A stretch of DNA of 7,180 nucleotides from Gemmobacter sp. (GTDB lineage Bacteria; Pseudomonadota; Alphaproteobacteria; Rhodobacterales; Rhodobacteraceae): assembly GCA_030656535.1 (NCBI GenBank), contig JAUSPL010000151.1, positions 1 through 7,180 of the forward strand. Direction: 5' to 3'. This document shows positions 1 to 6,034 of the stretch, in pieces. Under the pieces are notes generated by a model. That model was not told the DNA's origin and made no database searches. It was given only the letters and a program-made list of their open reading frames with translations. The position numbers and the translations under genes are program-made. The stretch's first letter is position 1. Every line of letters starts with the position of its first letter.

Positions 1-30
1 GCCGCCGCCGAGGCCAAGAAGAACAGCTGA
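1..30 (+). CDS. Possible 3' end of a plus-strand gene (partial)
   Basis: The first 30 bases read in frame as AAAEAKKNS followed by TGA. An Ala/Lys-rich, charged tail of this kind is common at the C terminus of GC-rich alphaproteobacterial proteins. No minus-strand gene appears to cover this stretch, because the neighbouring phosphatase gene stops at 87-89 on the other strand. If the tail is real, the two genes converge with 56 bases between them. Nine residues are too few to name a product, and a chance open frame this short cannot be excluded. No convincing hairpin with a T-run lies between the two stops. Confidence 0.4.
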   Translation, partial: AAAEAKKNS

Positions 31-86
31 TCTTTTTGACCCGTCGCGGGGCCTTCCCGGCTCTGTGGCCGTGTTCGGGACTGGGA

Positions 87-542
87 TCAGGTTTCGGTGG
101 GCGGACCGAACCGCGCGATCATCCGGTCGCGGATCTGGTCGCGTGCTTGCCGATATGCCGCCAGCTTGGCCTCACGCGCGTCGCCAAGTGCGGTCGGGTC
201 AAGGATCGGCCAGTACTCGATATCCAGATGCGAATGGCGGGTCAGATCCAGCGCCATATGCTGGCTGGCCGGAGACAGCGCGACAATCAGGTCAAACTGC
301 GACAGATCATCGCCCCATTTGTGCATGTCGTCAAAGCTGCGCGACCGGTGTCGGGCCAGTTCAATCCCGATTTCGCGGCAGACGGCCACCGAAAACCCGT
401 CGACCTCCATGTCATTCTTGACACCCGCCGATTGAACATAGGCGCGTTGGCCATAGAATTTCTTCATCAGCCCCTCTGCCATGGGCGAGCGGACGGCGTT
501 GTGGTCGCAGCAGAACAGGACTGACTGCGGAAACGCGCCCAA
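87..542 (-). CDS. Low-molecular-weight protein-tyrosine-phosphatase-like protein (ArsC/LMWP fold)
   Basis: This 151-residue protein has the size of the LMW phosphatase family, which removes phosphate from protein phosphotyrosine through a cysteinyl-phosphate intermediate in the cytoplasm; some relatives are arsenate reductases. The P-loop CX5R signature is seen at Cys12-Asp-His-Asn-Ala-Val-Arg18, followed by Ser19-Pro20, and the general-acid Asp of the DP motif is at Asp115-Pro116. The only cysteines are 11, 12 and 55, so the resolving pair of thioredoxin-linked arsenate reductases is absent, which favours phosphatase over arsenate reductase. No ATG is available at the family's usual N terminus. 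The likely start is TTG at 540-542, 2 bases after the UPF0262 stop, with a GGGG stretch just upstream serving as a weak ribosome site; a CTG two codons earlier is an alternative. It is probably co-translated with UPF0262. The physiological substrate is unknown. Confidence 0.85.
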   Translation of the reverse strand: MGAFPQSVLFCCDHNAVRSPMAEGLMKKFYGQRAYVQSAGVKNDMEVDGFSVAVCREIGIELARHRSRSFDDMHKWGDDLSQFDLIVALSPASQHMALDLTRHSHLDIEYWPILDPTALGDAREAKLAAYRQARDQIRDRMIARFGPPTET

Positions 543-544
543 TG

Positions 545-1021
545 TCAGCCCCAGTGCAGGACGCAGATCAGGGTGAACAGGCGGCGGGCTGTGTCGATAT
601 CGACGTTGGCCTTGTTTTCCAGACGTTCTTGCAGCACCCGGGCGCCTTCGTTGTGGATGCCGCGCCGTGCCATGTCGATGGCCTCGATCTGGCTGGGCGG
701 CAGACGTTTCACGGCGTCAAAGTAGCTTTCGCAGATCTGAAAGTAATCTTTGACCACCTGCCGGAACGGGCCAAGCGACAGGTGGAACTCACCGACCTTT
801 TCCGCACCCTCTGTCGCCACATCAAAGACAAGGCGGCCTTCGCGGATCGACAGGCCTAGCCGGTAGGGACCGGGCGGGATTACCTTGTCGTCGCGGGCGG
901 GCAGGCCAAACGAGTTGTCCTCGAGAAGATCGAAGATCGCGACGCGGCGTTCTTGCTCGATGGCCGGGGTCGGTGCGGCCAGCCCCTGATCGTCGATCTC
1001 GATATGGCAGATGCGGTTCAT
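545..1021 (-). CDS. UPF0262 family protein
   Basis: This is a 158-residue soluble protein recognised as UPF0262, a family of unknown function largely confined to Alphaproteobacteria. The N terminus (MNRICHIEIDD), the central DYFQICESYFDAVK region around residues 92-105, and the C-terminal ending RRLFTLICVLHWG (146-158) are the features I recognise. No signal peptide or membrane segment is visible. The frame stays open far upstream, but that extension lies over hisD and lacks the family look, so the ATG at 1019-1021 is chosen; the sequence ahead of it (CGGAAATTGTCC) gives only a weak ribosome site. The gene lies 101 bases after hisD and its TGA is 2 bases before the presumed TTG start of the phosphatase gene, which suggests co-expression. 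The function is not known to me. Confidence 0.88.
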   Translation of the reverse strand: MNRICHIEIDDQGLAAPTPAIEQERRVAIFDLLEDNSFGLPARDDKVIPPGPYRLGLSIREGRLVFDVATEGAEKVGEFHLSLGPFRQVVKDYFQICESYFDAVKRLPPSQIEAIDMARRGIHNEGARVLQERLENKANVDIDTARRLFTLICVLHWG

Positions 1022-1092
1022 GGACAATTTCCGTTTGCTCTGCGCGATTGATGCCCGACCGGCGCGCGGGCCGCAAGCCAGATACGCCATAT

Positions 1093-1111
1093 CGGGCGCC
1101 CATATCGCCCG
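1093..1111 (-). other. Short GC hairpin after hisD, within a direct repeat
   Basis: CGGGCG at 1093-1098 and CGCCCG at 1106-1111 can form a perfect 6-base stem with a 7-base loop, 11 bases beyond the hisD stop codon. The octamer CCATATCG (plus strand) also occurs twice here, at 1087-1094 and 1100-1107. No T-run follows on the minus strand, so this is not a classical intrinsic terminator. It could be an mRNA-stabilising stem, a weak attenuator or a small operator, or chance in GC-rich DNA. Confidence 0.25.
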
Positions 1112-1122
1112 CAGTGGCTGCG

Positions 1123-2424
1123 CTAGCGGTTCAGCCGGTCCAGACGCGCCCGAACTGAAAGCCCGTGCGCCGACAGGCTTTCTGAAATGGCCAATCGTTC
1201 GGCCGCCGGGCCGATGGCGGCCAATGCCTCGGGGGTCATCCGCGCCAGCGTGGTGCGTTTCAGAAAGTCCAGCACCGACAGCCCCGACGAGAACCGGGCT
1301 GACCGCGCGGTGGGCAGGACGTGATTGGGGCCGCCGACATAGTCGCCGATCGCCTCGGGGGTCCAGGCGCCAAGGAATATGGCTCCGGCGTGGGTAATCT
1401 GCTGGCTCAGGCCCTCGGGGTCTGCGGTGCACAGTTCAAGGTGCTCGGGGGCAATGCGGTTGGACAGGGCGGCGGCTTCGGTCAGGTCGCGGCAGATGAT
1501 GATGGCGCCGAAATCGCGCCAGCTTGCACCCGCGATGGCCGCGCGTGGCAGTGTCTCAAGGCGTTTGGCGACGGCGTCGGCCACGGCCTGCCCAAAGGCT
1601 GCGTCCGGCGTGATCAGGATGGATTGCGCGCTTTCGTCATGTTCGGCTTGCGACAGCAGGTCCAGCGCGATCCAGTCCGGGTCGTTGTCAGCATCGGCGA
1701 TGACCAGGATTTCGGACGGCCCGGCGATCATGTCGATGCCGACCTTGCCAAATACCCGGCGCTTGGCGGCCGCGACATAGGCATTGCCGGGACCGGTGAT
1801 CTTGTCGACGGGCTGGACGGTCTGCGTGCCATAGGCCAGTGCGGCGATCGCCTGTGCGCCGCCGATGCGGTAAACGGTGTCCACGCCAGATATGCGCGCC
1901 GCCAGCAAGACCAAGGGGTTGACCACCCCGCCCGGTGTCGGACAAACGACGACCAGCCGTTCGACCCCTGCGACCTTGGCCGGAATGGCATTCATCAAGA
2001 CCGAGGACGGATAGGACGCCAGCCCACCGGGGACATAAAGCCCGGCTGCCGAAACCGGCGACCAGCGCCACCCAAGGCTTGCGCCGGTGTCGTCGGTCCA
2101 GCGTTCATCGGTGGGGATCTGTCGGGCGTGGTAGGCGCGGATACGATCGGCTGCAAGTTCCAGCGCCGCGCGGTCTTCGGGTGACACGGCGGCGCACGCG
2201 GCGTCAATCTCGGCCTTGGTGAAGGCAAGCGTGTCGGGCGTCAGGGTCAGTCGATCAAAGCGGGCGGTCAGCTCGATCACCGCCTCATCACCGCGCGCCC
2301 GCACATCAGCGATGATGGCCGCAACCGTGGCGTCCACGTCAGGCGCATCCTCGCGCTTCATGGACAGAAGGGCGGTGAAGGCTTGCTCAAAGCCCAGGGC
2401 AGTGGTGGTCAGGAACTGGGGCAT
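1123..2424 (-). CDS. hisD: Histidinol dehydrogenase
   Basis: HisD is the cytoplasmic zinc enzyme that oxidises L-histidinol to L-histidine in two NAD-dependent steps (EC 1.1.1.23). The 433-residue product is full length for the family. Family blocks are GGLASYPSSVLMNAIPAK (133-150), the AGPSE motif (234-238), DLLSQAEHD (255-263), RIAPEHLEL (323-331), DYVGGPNHVLPT (361-372) and SGLSVLDFLKR (380-390). Zinc ligands expected from the E. coli enzyme are present as Gln259, His262, Asp361 and His420, and the catalytic Glu-His pair as Glu327-His328, so the enzyme should be active. The ATG at 2422-2424 is chosen because GAGGA lies about 8 bases ahead of it; the open frame upstream does not look like HisD. 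The gene ends in TAG. It sits apart from other his genes, between DUF2948 (145 bases) and UPF0262 (101 bases). Confidence 0.97.
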   Translation of the reverse strand: MPQFLTTTALGFEQAFTALLSMKREDAPDVDATVAAIIADVRARGDEAVIELTARFDRLTLTPDTLAFTKAEIDAACAAVSPEDRAALELAADRIRAYHARQIPTDERWTDDTGASLGWRWSPVSAAGLYVPGGLASYPSSVLMNAIPAKVAGVERLVVVCPTPGGVVNPLVLLAARISGVDTVYRIGGAQAIAALAYGTQTVQPVDKITGPGNAYVAAAKRRVFGKVGIDMIAGPSEILVIADADNDPDWIALDLLSQAEHDESAQSILITPDAAFGQAVADAVAKRLETLPRAAIAGASWRDFGAIIICRDLTEAAALSNRIAPEHLELCTADPEGLSQQITHAGAIFLGAWTPEAIGDYVGGPNHVLPTARSARFSSGLSVLDFLKRTTLARMTPEALAAIGPAAERLAISESLSAHGLSVRARLDRLNR

Positions 2425-2449
2425 CGCTCGTCCTCGGTTGGTTGGGCGT

Positions 2450-2479
2450 CGGATAGCGGATGGACGCGCGCCGATGCAA
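2450..2479 (-). promoter_or_regulatory. Candidate sigma-70-type promoter for hisD
   Basis: On the minus strand TTGCAT (2474-2479) is followed after 18 bases by TATCCG (2450-2455), a loose match to the -35/-10 pattern. It would start transcription roughly 20 bases ahead of the hisD ATG, just leaving room for the GAGGA ribosome site. The match is imperfect and the spacing suboptimal, so this is only a candidate internal promoter. Confidence 0.2.
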
Positions 2480-2523
2480 GCGGTGATGATGTCGCAAACG
2501 GCGCAGTTGGGGCGTGCGGTCGC

Positions 2524-2568
2524 GTTCGCCCCTATCAGGGCACATCCACATCGTGAACGGGGCAGAAC
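2524..2568 (-). other. Inverted repeat in the hisD leader
   Basis: Directly after the DUF2948 stop, GTTCTGCCCC (2559-2568, read on the minus strand) can pair with GGGGCGAAC (2524-2532) to give nine base pairs with one bulged T and a 26-base loop. The stem is GC-rich at its inner half and has no T-run after it, so it is not a standard terminator. It lies in the 145-base gap before hisD and could be an mRNA processing or stabilising stem. Chance pairing in GC-rich DNA remains possible. Confidence 0.25.
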
Positions 2569-2569
2569 C

Positions 2570-3049
2570 TCAGTCTTGCGGATGGTCGGGCGCGTGCCGT
2601 GAAGGCGCGATGTAGGGACGTGTGGCGTCTTGCAAGGTGACGTCAAGACATTCGACCTTCAGGCGCAGCGCGCCATCGCCCGCCAAAGTGAGCACCAGCG
2701 CGCCGGTGCCGTCTTCGCCCGGCTCGAATGACATTGCAAGGATCGACAGGACGGTATCCGCGTCCCGGCGGTCAAAGCCATGCGTGGCGGCGGCTGTCAC
2801 GTCATTGACCACCAGCAGGCTTTGAACGCGCTCATAGGGGCGGTTCTGGCGTTCGGCGGCCGACCGGTCCTCCCATCGGAAGCGGTTTATCAGCAGCGCG
2901 AACCGACGCCTGCCGGAATCGTAGCGCATTTCCGATGCGGGCAATACGGCGTCTTGCACCAGCGCCGACAGCACCGCAATGTCTTCGATGGCCTCGGCCC
3001 GCAACCGCAGGGCGCGTTCTGCACCGTCTTCGAATCGTGCGTCCGTCAT
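2570..3049 (-). CDS. DUF2948 family protein
   Basis: This is a 159-residue soluble protein of the DUF2948 family, which is of unknown function and is usually encoded next to murA in Alphaproteobacteria. Recognised blocks are LRAEAIEDIAVLSALVQDAV (16-35), ALLINRFRWED (51-61), YERVQSLLVV (72-81), AMSFEPGEDG (105-114) and LRLKVECLDVTLQDATRPY (128-146). The tail after Tyr146 is short and polar. No signal peptide or membrane segment is seen. The ATG at 3047-3049 overlaps the murA TGA in an ATGA junction, which points to translational coupling with murA; an upstream in-frame extension of 10 residues lies wholly inside murA and is not favoured. The gene is 145 bases ahead of hisD. The family name is fairly sure; no biochemical role can be inferred beyond the link to murA expression. 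Confidence 0.9.
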   Translation of the reverse strand: MTDARFEDGAERALRLRAEAIEDIAVLSALVQDAVLPASEMRYDSGRRRFALLINRFRWEDRSAAERQNRPYERVQSLLVVNDVTAAATHGFDRRDADTVLSILAMSFEPGEDGTGALVLTLAGDGALRLKVECLDVTLQDATRPYIAPSRHAPDHPQD

Positions 3050-4314
3050 TCCTTGACCCGTTCTATGCTGGCGCCACACGCGCGGAGCTTTTCCTCGACA
3101 CGCTCATAGCCGCGGTCAAGGTGGTAGACCCGCTTGACCAGCGTCTCGCCCTCGGCGGCAAGCCCGGCAAGGATCAGCGACACCGAGGCGCGCAGATCTG
3201 TCGCCATGACAGGCGCACCGCGCAGGCGGTCAACGCCGGTGACGGTGGCGGTCCCACCGTGCACGTCGATCTTTGCCCCCATGCGCATCAATTCAGGCGC
3301 GTGCATGAAACGGTTTTCAAATATCCGTTCCTCCAGCACCGAGGTGCCGCCGGCGGTACACAAAAGCGCCATCATCTGGGCCTGAAGGTCGGTCGGAAAG
3401 CCGGGGAAGGGTTCGGTCACCACATTGACCGCGCGGGCAGGGCCGTTCTTGCGGGTGACGCGCAACCCGCGTTCGGTTTCCGTCACCTCGATCCCGGCCT
3501 CATCCAGTTTCGCGGCAAAAGCCGCGACCAGATCCATCCGGCCGCCGATGCATTCCACCGTCCCGCCGGTCAGGGCAGGGGCCAGCATATAGGTGCCAAG
3601 CTCGATCCGGTCGGTCACCACAGGGTGCGTGGCGCCCGAAAGTTGGGTGACACCCTGCACGCTGATGGTAGAGGTTCCCTCGCCCTCGATCTGCGCGCCC
3701 ATGCGGCGCAGGCATTGGGCCAGATCGACAATTTCAGGCTCGCGCGCGGCATTGCGGATTTCCGTGGTTCCGCGTGCCAGCGTCGCCGCAAGCAGGGCGT
3801 TTTCCGTCGCCCCGACCGAGACGAACGGAAATTCGATCACCGCCCCGCGCAGGCCGCCCGCAGGGGCCGTCGCGTGCACATACCCGTCGCGCAGGTCCAT
3901 CTGGGCGCCCATCGCCTCCATCGCCTTCAGATGCAGGTCCACGGGCCGCGCACCGATGGCACAGCCGCCGGGCAAGGACACCTCGGCATGGCCATACCGG
4001 GCAAGCAGGGGGCCGAGTACCAGGATCGACGCCCGCATCTTTCGCACGATGTCATAATCGGCATGCTGGCTGGTCAGATCATGGGATGACAGCGCCAACA
4101 CGCGGCCCCCTTGCAGGGGCTGGACCTCGGCCCCCAGCGATTGCAGCAGGGTGGTCATCGTCAGGATGTCCGACAGCCTGGGCGCATTGGTCAGGGTCAG
4201 CGGTTGGTCGGTCAACAGTGTTGCCGGCATCAGGGTCAGGCAGGCGTTCTTGGCCCCTGCAATCGGGATTTCGCCGTTCAGTTCCGCGCCGCCGCGCACC
4301 AGTATCGCATCCAT
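3046..4314 (-). CDS. murA: UDP-N-acetylglucosamine 1-carboxyvinyltransferase
   Basis: MurA transfers the enolpyruvyl group of phosphoenolpyruvate to UDP-N-acetylglucosamine (EC 2.5.1.7), the first committed cytoplasmic step of peptidoglycan synthesis. The 422-residue product is full length, with the two-lobed EPSP-synthase-like fold expected. Seen residues include Lys22-Asn23 in GAKNACL, the loop GGCAIGARPVDLHL (116-129) with the PEP-reactive Cys118 and Arg123, the catalytic Asp309 in GFPTDLQAQM, and Arg401 in HLDRGYE. Because residue 118 is Cys rather than Asp, fosfomycin sensitivity of the enzyme is expected from family knowledge. The ATG at 4312-4314 has GAGG 8 bases ahead, inside the end of the upstream 56-residue gene, whose stop is 3 bases away. 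The murA stop overlaps the DUF2948 start. Cotranscription of all three is likely. Confidence 0.98.
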   Translation of the reverse strand: MDAILVRGGAELNGEIPIAGAKNACLTLMPATLLTDQPLTLTNAPRLSDILTMTTLLQSLGAEVQPLQGGRVLALSSHDLTSQHADYDIVRKMRASILVLGPLLARYGHAEVSLPGGCAIGARPVDLHLKAMEAMGAQMDLRDGYVHATAPAGGLRGAVIEFPFVSVGATENALLAATLARGTTEIRNAAREPEIVDLAQCLRRMGAQIEGEGTSTISVQGVTQLSGATHPVVTDRIELGTYMLAPALTGGTVECIGGRMDLVAAFAAKLDEAGIEVTETERGLRVTRKNGPARAVNVVTEPFPGFPTDLQAQMMALLCTAGGTSVLEERIFENRFMHAPELMRMGAKIDVHGGTATVTGVDRLRGAPVMATDLRASVSLILAGLAAEGETLVKRVYHLDRGYERVEEKLRACGASIERVKE

Positions 4315-4317
4315 GGT

Positions 4318-4488
4318 TCAGCCCTCGTCCTGCTCGTGCTCGTTATCGTTACCTGACCCTGTGTCTGCGCGGTCCCGCGCCTGCGCCTTGCGCCGCTGCA
4401 AGTTGGCCCGCAAGGCTGCCTTCAGCCGCGCGTCGCGACTGTTTGGTGCGGGCTTGGCTGGTTTTGACGTGTTGTCCGGGGTGGTCAT
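4318..4488 (-). CDS. Small basic/acidic hypothetical protein upstream of murA (56 aa)
   Basis: A 56-residue frame runs from the ATG at 4486-4488 to a TGA that leaves 3 bases before the murA ATG. The product begins with a Pro/Lys-rich stretch (MTTPDNTSKPAKPAP), continues with a predicted basic helix RDARLKAALRANLQRRKAQA (residues 18-37), and ends in an acidic tail (NDNEHEQDEG). No membrane segment, signal peptide or cysteine is present. I recall similar short proteins with an LRANL-RRKAQAR-like core in many Alphaproteobacteria, always annotated as hypothetical, but cannot check this here. The ribosome site is a weak AGG about 9 bases ahead. The tight spacing suggests it is the first gene of the murA transcript, and its 3' end carries the murA ribosome site. 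A role in nucleic acid or ribosome binding would fit the charge pattern but is only a guess. Confidence 0.75.
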   Translation of the reverse strand: MTTPDNTSKPAKPAPNSRDARLKAALRANLQRRKAQARDRADTGSGNDNEHEQDEG

Positions 4489-4648
4489 GCGGGCCTGTCT
4501 AACGCAGGTGGGGGGACGCGTCCAGATTGCGGATGGTCATGGATACGGCACGAACAGACAAGTTGGGCACCCTACAGGCGGGTTTGCGCTGTCGGCGGGG
4601 AACCGGTGTAGCCATGTCCCCGGTATGGGCGTTTCGGGCAGCCGCCGT
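4489..4648. other. Intergenic gap between the oxidase operon and the murA operon
   Basis: These 160 bases separate two minus-strand blocks and should hold the end of the oxidase transcript and the promoter for the small gene and murA. I see no hairpin with a T-run and no clear -35/-10 pair. On the minus strand GGGGA and TCCCC can pair around an 18-base loop within about 4595-4622, but this is not convincing as a terminator. CCTG and CAGG around a 7-base loop (4495-4509) would partly bury the weak ribosome site of the small gene. A 13-codon frame (4499-4540) is mentioned under rejected items. Confidence 0.4.
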
Positions 4649-6034
4649 TCAGGGTGCCGAAAACGCGGTTGCGGGGACGATCTTGCCGGGGTTCAGGATG
4701 CCACCCGGATCAAGGGCTGCCTTGACTGCGGCCATCACCGCCCATCCCTCGCCGTGTTCGGCCTGCATGTAACCAATCTTTCCCATGCCGATGCCGTGTT
4801 CCCCGCTGACAGTTCCGCCAAGGCGCAAGGCGCGGTCGGCCAGGCGGCCCGACAGGGTCTTGACCGTGGCGGTTTCAGACACGCTTGCAGGATCGTAAAG
4901 CAAGGTGGCGTGAAAGTTGCCGTCGCCGACGTGGCCAAGGATCGGGCCGGGGATGCCACTGGCGGCGATGTCGTCGGCGGTTTCGGTCACCGCCTGTGCA
5001 AGACGCGAGATTGGCACACAGACGTCGGTCACAAGGGCCGCGCTGCCGGGGCGCAGGGCGCGCATCGCCGGATAGGCATTGTGACGGGCGCGCCAAAGAC
5101 GCGTCCGGTCCTCGGGGCGGTCGGCCCACTGAAAGCCGGTGCTGCCGTGATCTGCGGCGATGTCGCCAAATCGGGCCGCCTGTTCTGCGGTCCCGGCCGG
5201 GGTGCCGTGGAATTCCACCATAAGATGCGGTTGTTCGGGCATGTGCAGCCCCGCGTGCGCATTGACCGCGCGGACGGACTGGGTGTCCAGAAACTCGATC
5301 CGCGCCATTGGCAGCCCGGACTGGATCGTGGCGATCACCGTATTCACCGCCGCTTCGATGTCAGGAAAGGCGCAGACCGCGGCGGAAACCGACTCGGGCT
5401 GGCCTTGCAGCCGCAAGGTCAGTTCGGTGATCAGACCCAGAGTCCCTTCGGACCCGACGAACAACGCCGTCAGGTCATACCCGGTTGACGATTTCGGCGC
5501 CGCCGTTCCGGTTCGGATCACGCGTCCATCCGCCAGCACCACTTCCAGCGCCAGCACGTTCTGGCGCATGGTGCCATAGCGCACCGCCGTCGTGCCCGAG
5601 GCGCGGGTCGCGGCCATGCCGCCCAGTGAGGCATTGGCGCCGGGATCGACCGGAAAGAACAGGCCGGTGGCGCGCAGTTCGGTGTTCAGCGCCTCGCGGG
5701 TGATGCCGGGTTGGACGCGCACGACCATATCTTCGGGGTGCAGATCCAGCACGCGGTTCATGCGGGTGAAATCCACCGTCAGCCCGCCATGCAGTGGCAG
5801 GGCGTGACCTTCCAGCGATGTGCCCGCCCCCCACCCTGTGACGGCAATCTTGTGCCGGGCGCAGATCGTCATGATGGCGGCGACTTCGGCCGTGGTTTCG
5901 GGATAGGCGACCGCCTGCGGCAGACCGGCGGTGATGTGGCTTTCGCTTTGGCCGTGCAGGGCAAGGTCGCCGGGCGCCGTGGACAGCCGTTTCCCCAAAA
6001 GATCGCGCAGGGCCTCAAATCCGGGCATCGTCAT
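4649..6034 (-). CDS. FAD-linked oxidase, D-lactate dehydrogenase (cytochrome) / GlcD family
   Basis: This 461-residue protein belongs to the FAD-dependent 2-hydroxyacid dehydrogenases of the vanillyl-alcohol-oxidase type, closest in look to LDHD (D-lactate to pyruvate, EC 1.1.2.4). The FAD-binding PCMH domain spans about 38-215, with GWGAGTSLEGHA (67-78), DPGANASLGGMAATRASGTT (130-149) and FVGSEGTLGLITEL (192-205). The C-terminal oxidase domain follows, with GHVGDGNFH (367-375), SGEHGIGMGK (410-419) and the ending DPGGILNPGK (442-451). His368, His375 and Glu412 match the metal-ligand trio of the D-2-hydroxyacid group. Physiological electron acceptor and exact substrate (D-lactate, glycolate, D-2-hydroxyglutarate) cannot be read from sequence; no glcE or glcF lies next to it, which argues mildly against glycolate oxidase. 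The first ATG (6032-6034) overlaps the DUF427 stop as ATGA with GGAA ahead; a second ATG two codons later is an alternative. No signal peptide, so likely cytoplasmic. Confidence 0.93.
   Translation of the reverse strand: MTMPGFEALRDLLGKRLSTAPGDLALHGQSESHITAGLPQAVAYPETTAEVAAIMTICARHKIAVTGWGAGTSLEGHALPLHGGLTVDFTRMNRVLDLHPEDMVVRVQPGITREALNTELRATGLFFPVDPGANASLGGMAATRASGTTAVRYGTMRQNVLALEVVLADGRVIRTGTAAPKSSTGYDLTALFVGSEGTLGLITELTLRLQGQPESVSAAVCAFPDIEAAVNTVIATIQSGLPMARIEFLDTQSVRAVNAHAGLHMPEQPHLMVEFHGTPAGTAEQAARFGDIAADHGSTGFQWADRPEDRTRLWRARHNAYPAMRALRPGSAALVTDVCVPISRLAQAVTETADDIAASGIPGPILGHVGDGNFHATLLYDPASVSETATVKTLSGRLADRALRLGGTVSGEHGIGMGKIGYMQAEHGEGWAVMAAVKAALDPGGILNPGKIVPATAFSAP

Noticed and set aside
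31..86. Possible bidirectional terminator between the converging genes
   Set aside because: CCCG-TCG-CGGG (41-51) can fold, but the only T-run (31-37) precedes it on the plus strand and no T-run follows on either strand in the correct position.
1022..1432. N-terminal extension of UPF0262 into hisD
   Set aside because: The extra residues are Arg/Pro-rich shadow sequence of hisD; the ATG at 1019-1021 gives the family's N terminus.
1321..2184. Plus-strand open frame (287 codons) opposite hisD
   Set aside because: It mirrors hisD, which has intact zinc and catalytic residues; the Gly/Asp-rich product has no family resemblance.
2425..2646. N-terminal extension of HisD by 74 residues from a TTG
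   Set aside because: It overlaps the DUF2948 gene, does not resemble HisD, and the internal ATG has a good GAGGA ribosome site.
2935..4089. Long plus-strand open frame (384 codons) opposite murA
   Set aside because: It is antisense to a full-length murA with all catalytic residues. The product is low in complexity with no recognisable domain, as expected from mirrored codon bias in GC-rich DNA.
4499..4540. Thirteen-codon minus-strand frame (MTIRNLDASPHLR) before the small murA-operon gene
   Set aside because: It has no ribosome site and no terminator-antiterminator structure around it; a frame this short occurs easily by chance.
4151..5488. Plus-strand open frame (445 codons) opposite the FAD oxidase and the murA start
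   Set aside because: It crosses three minus-strand genes and a gap, has no domain, and is explained by antisense GC-rich codon usage.
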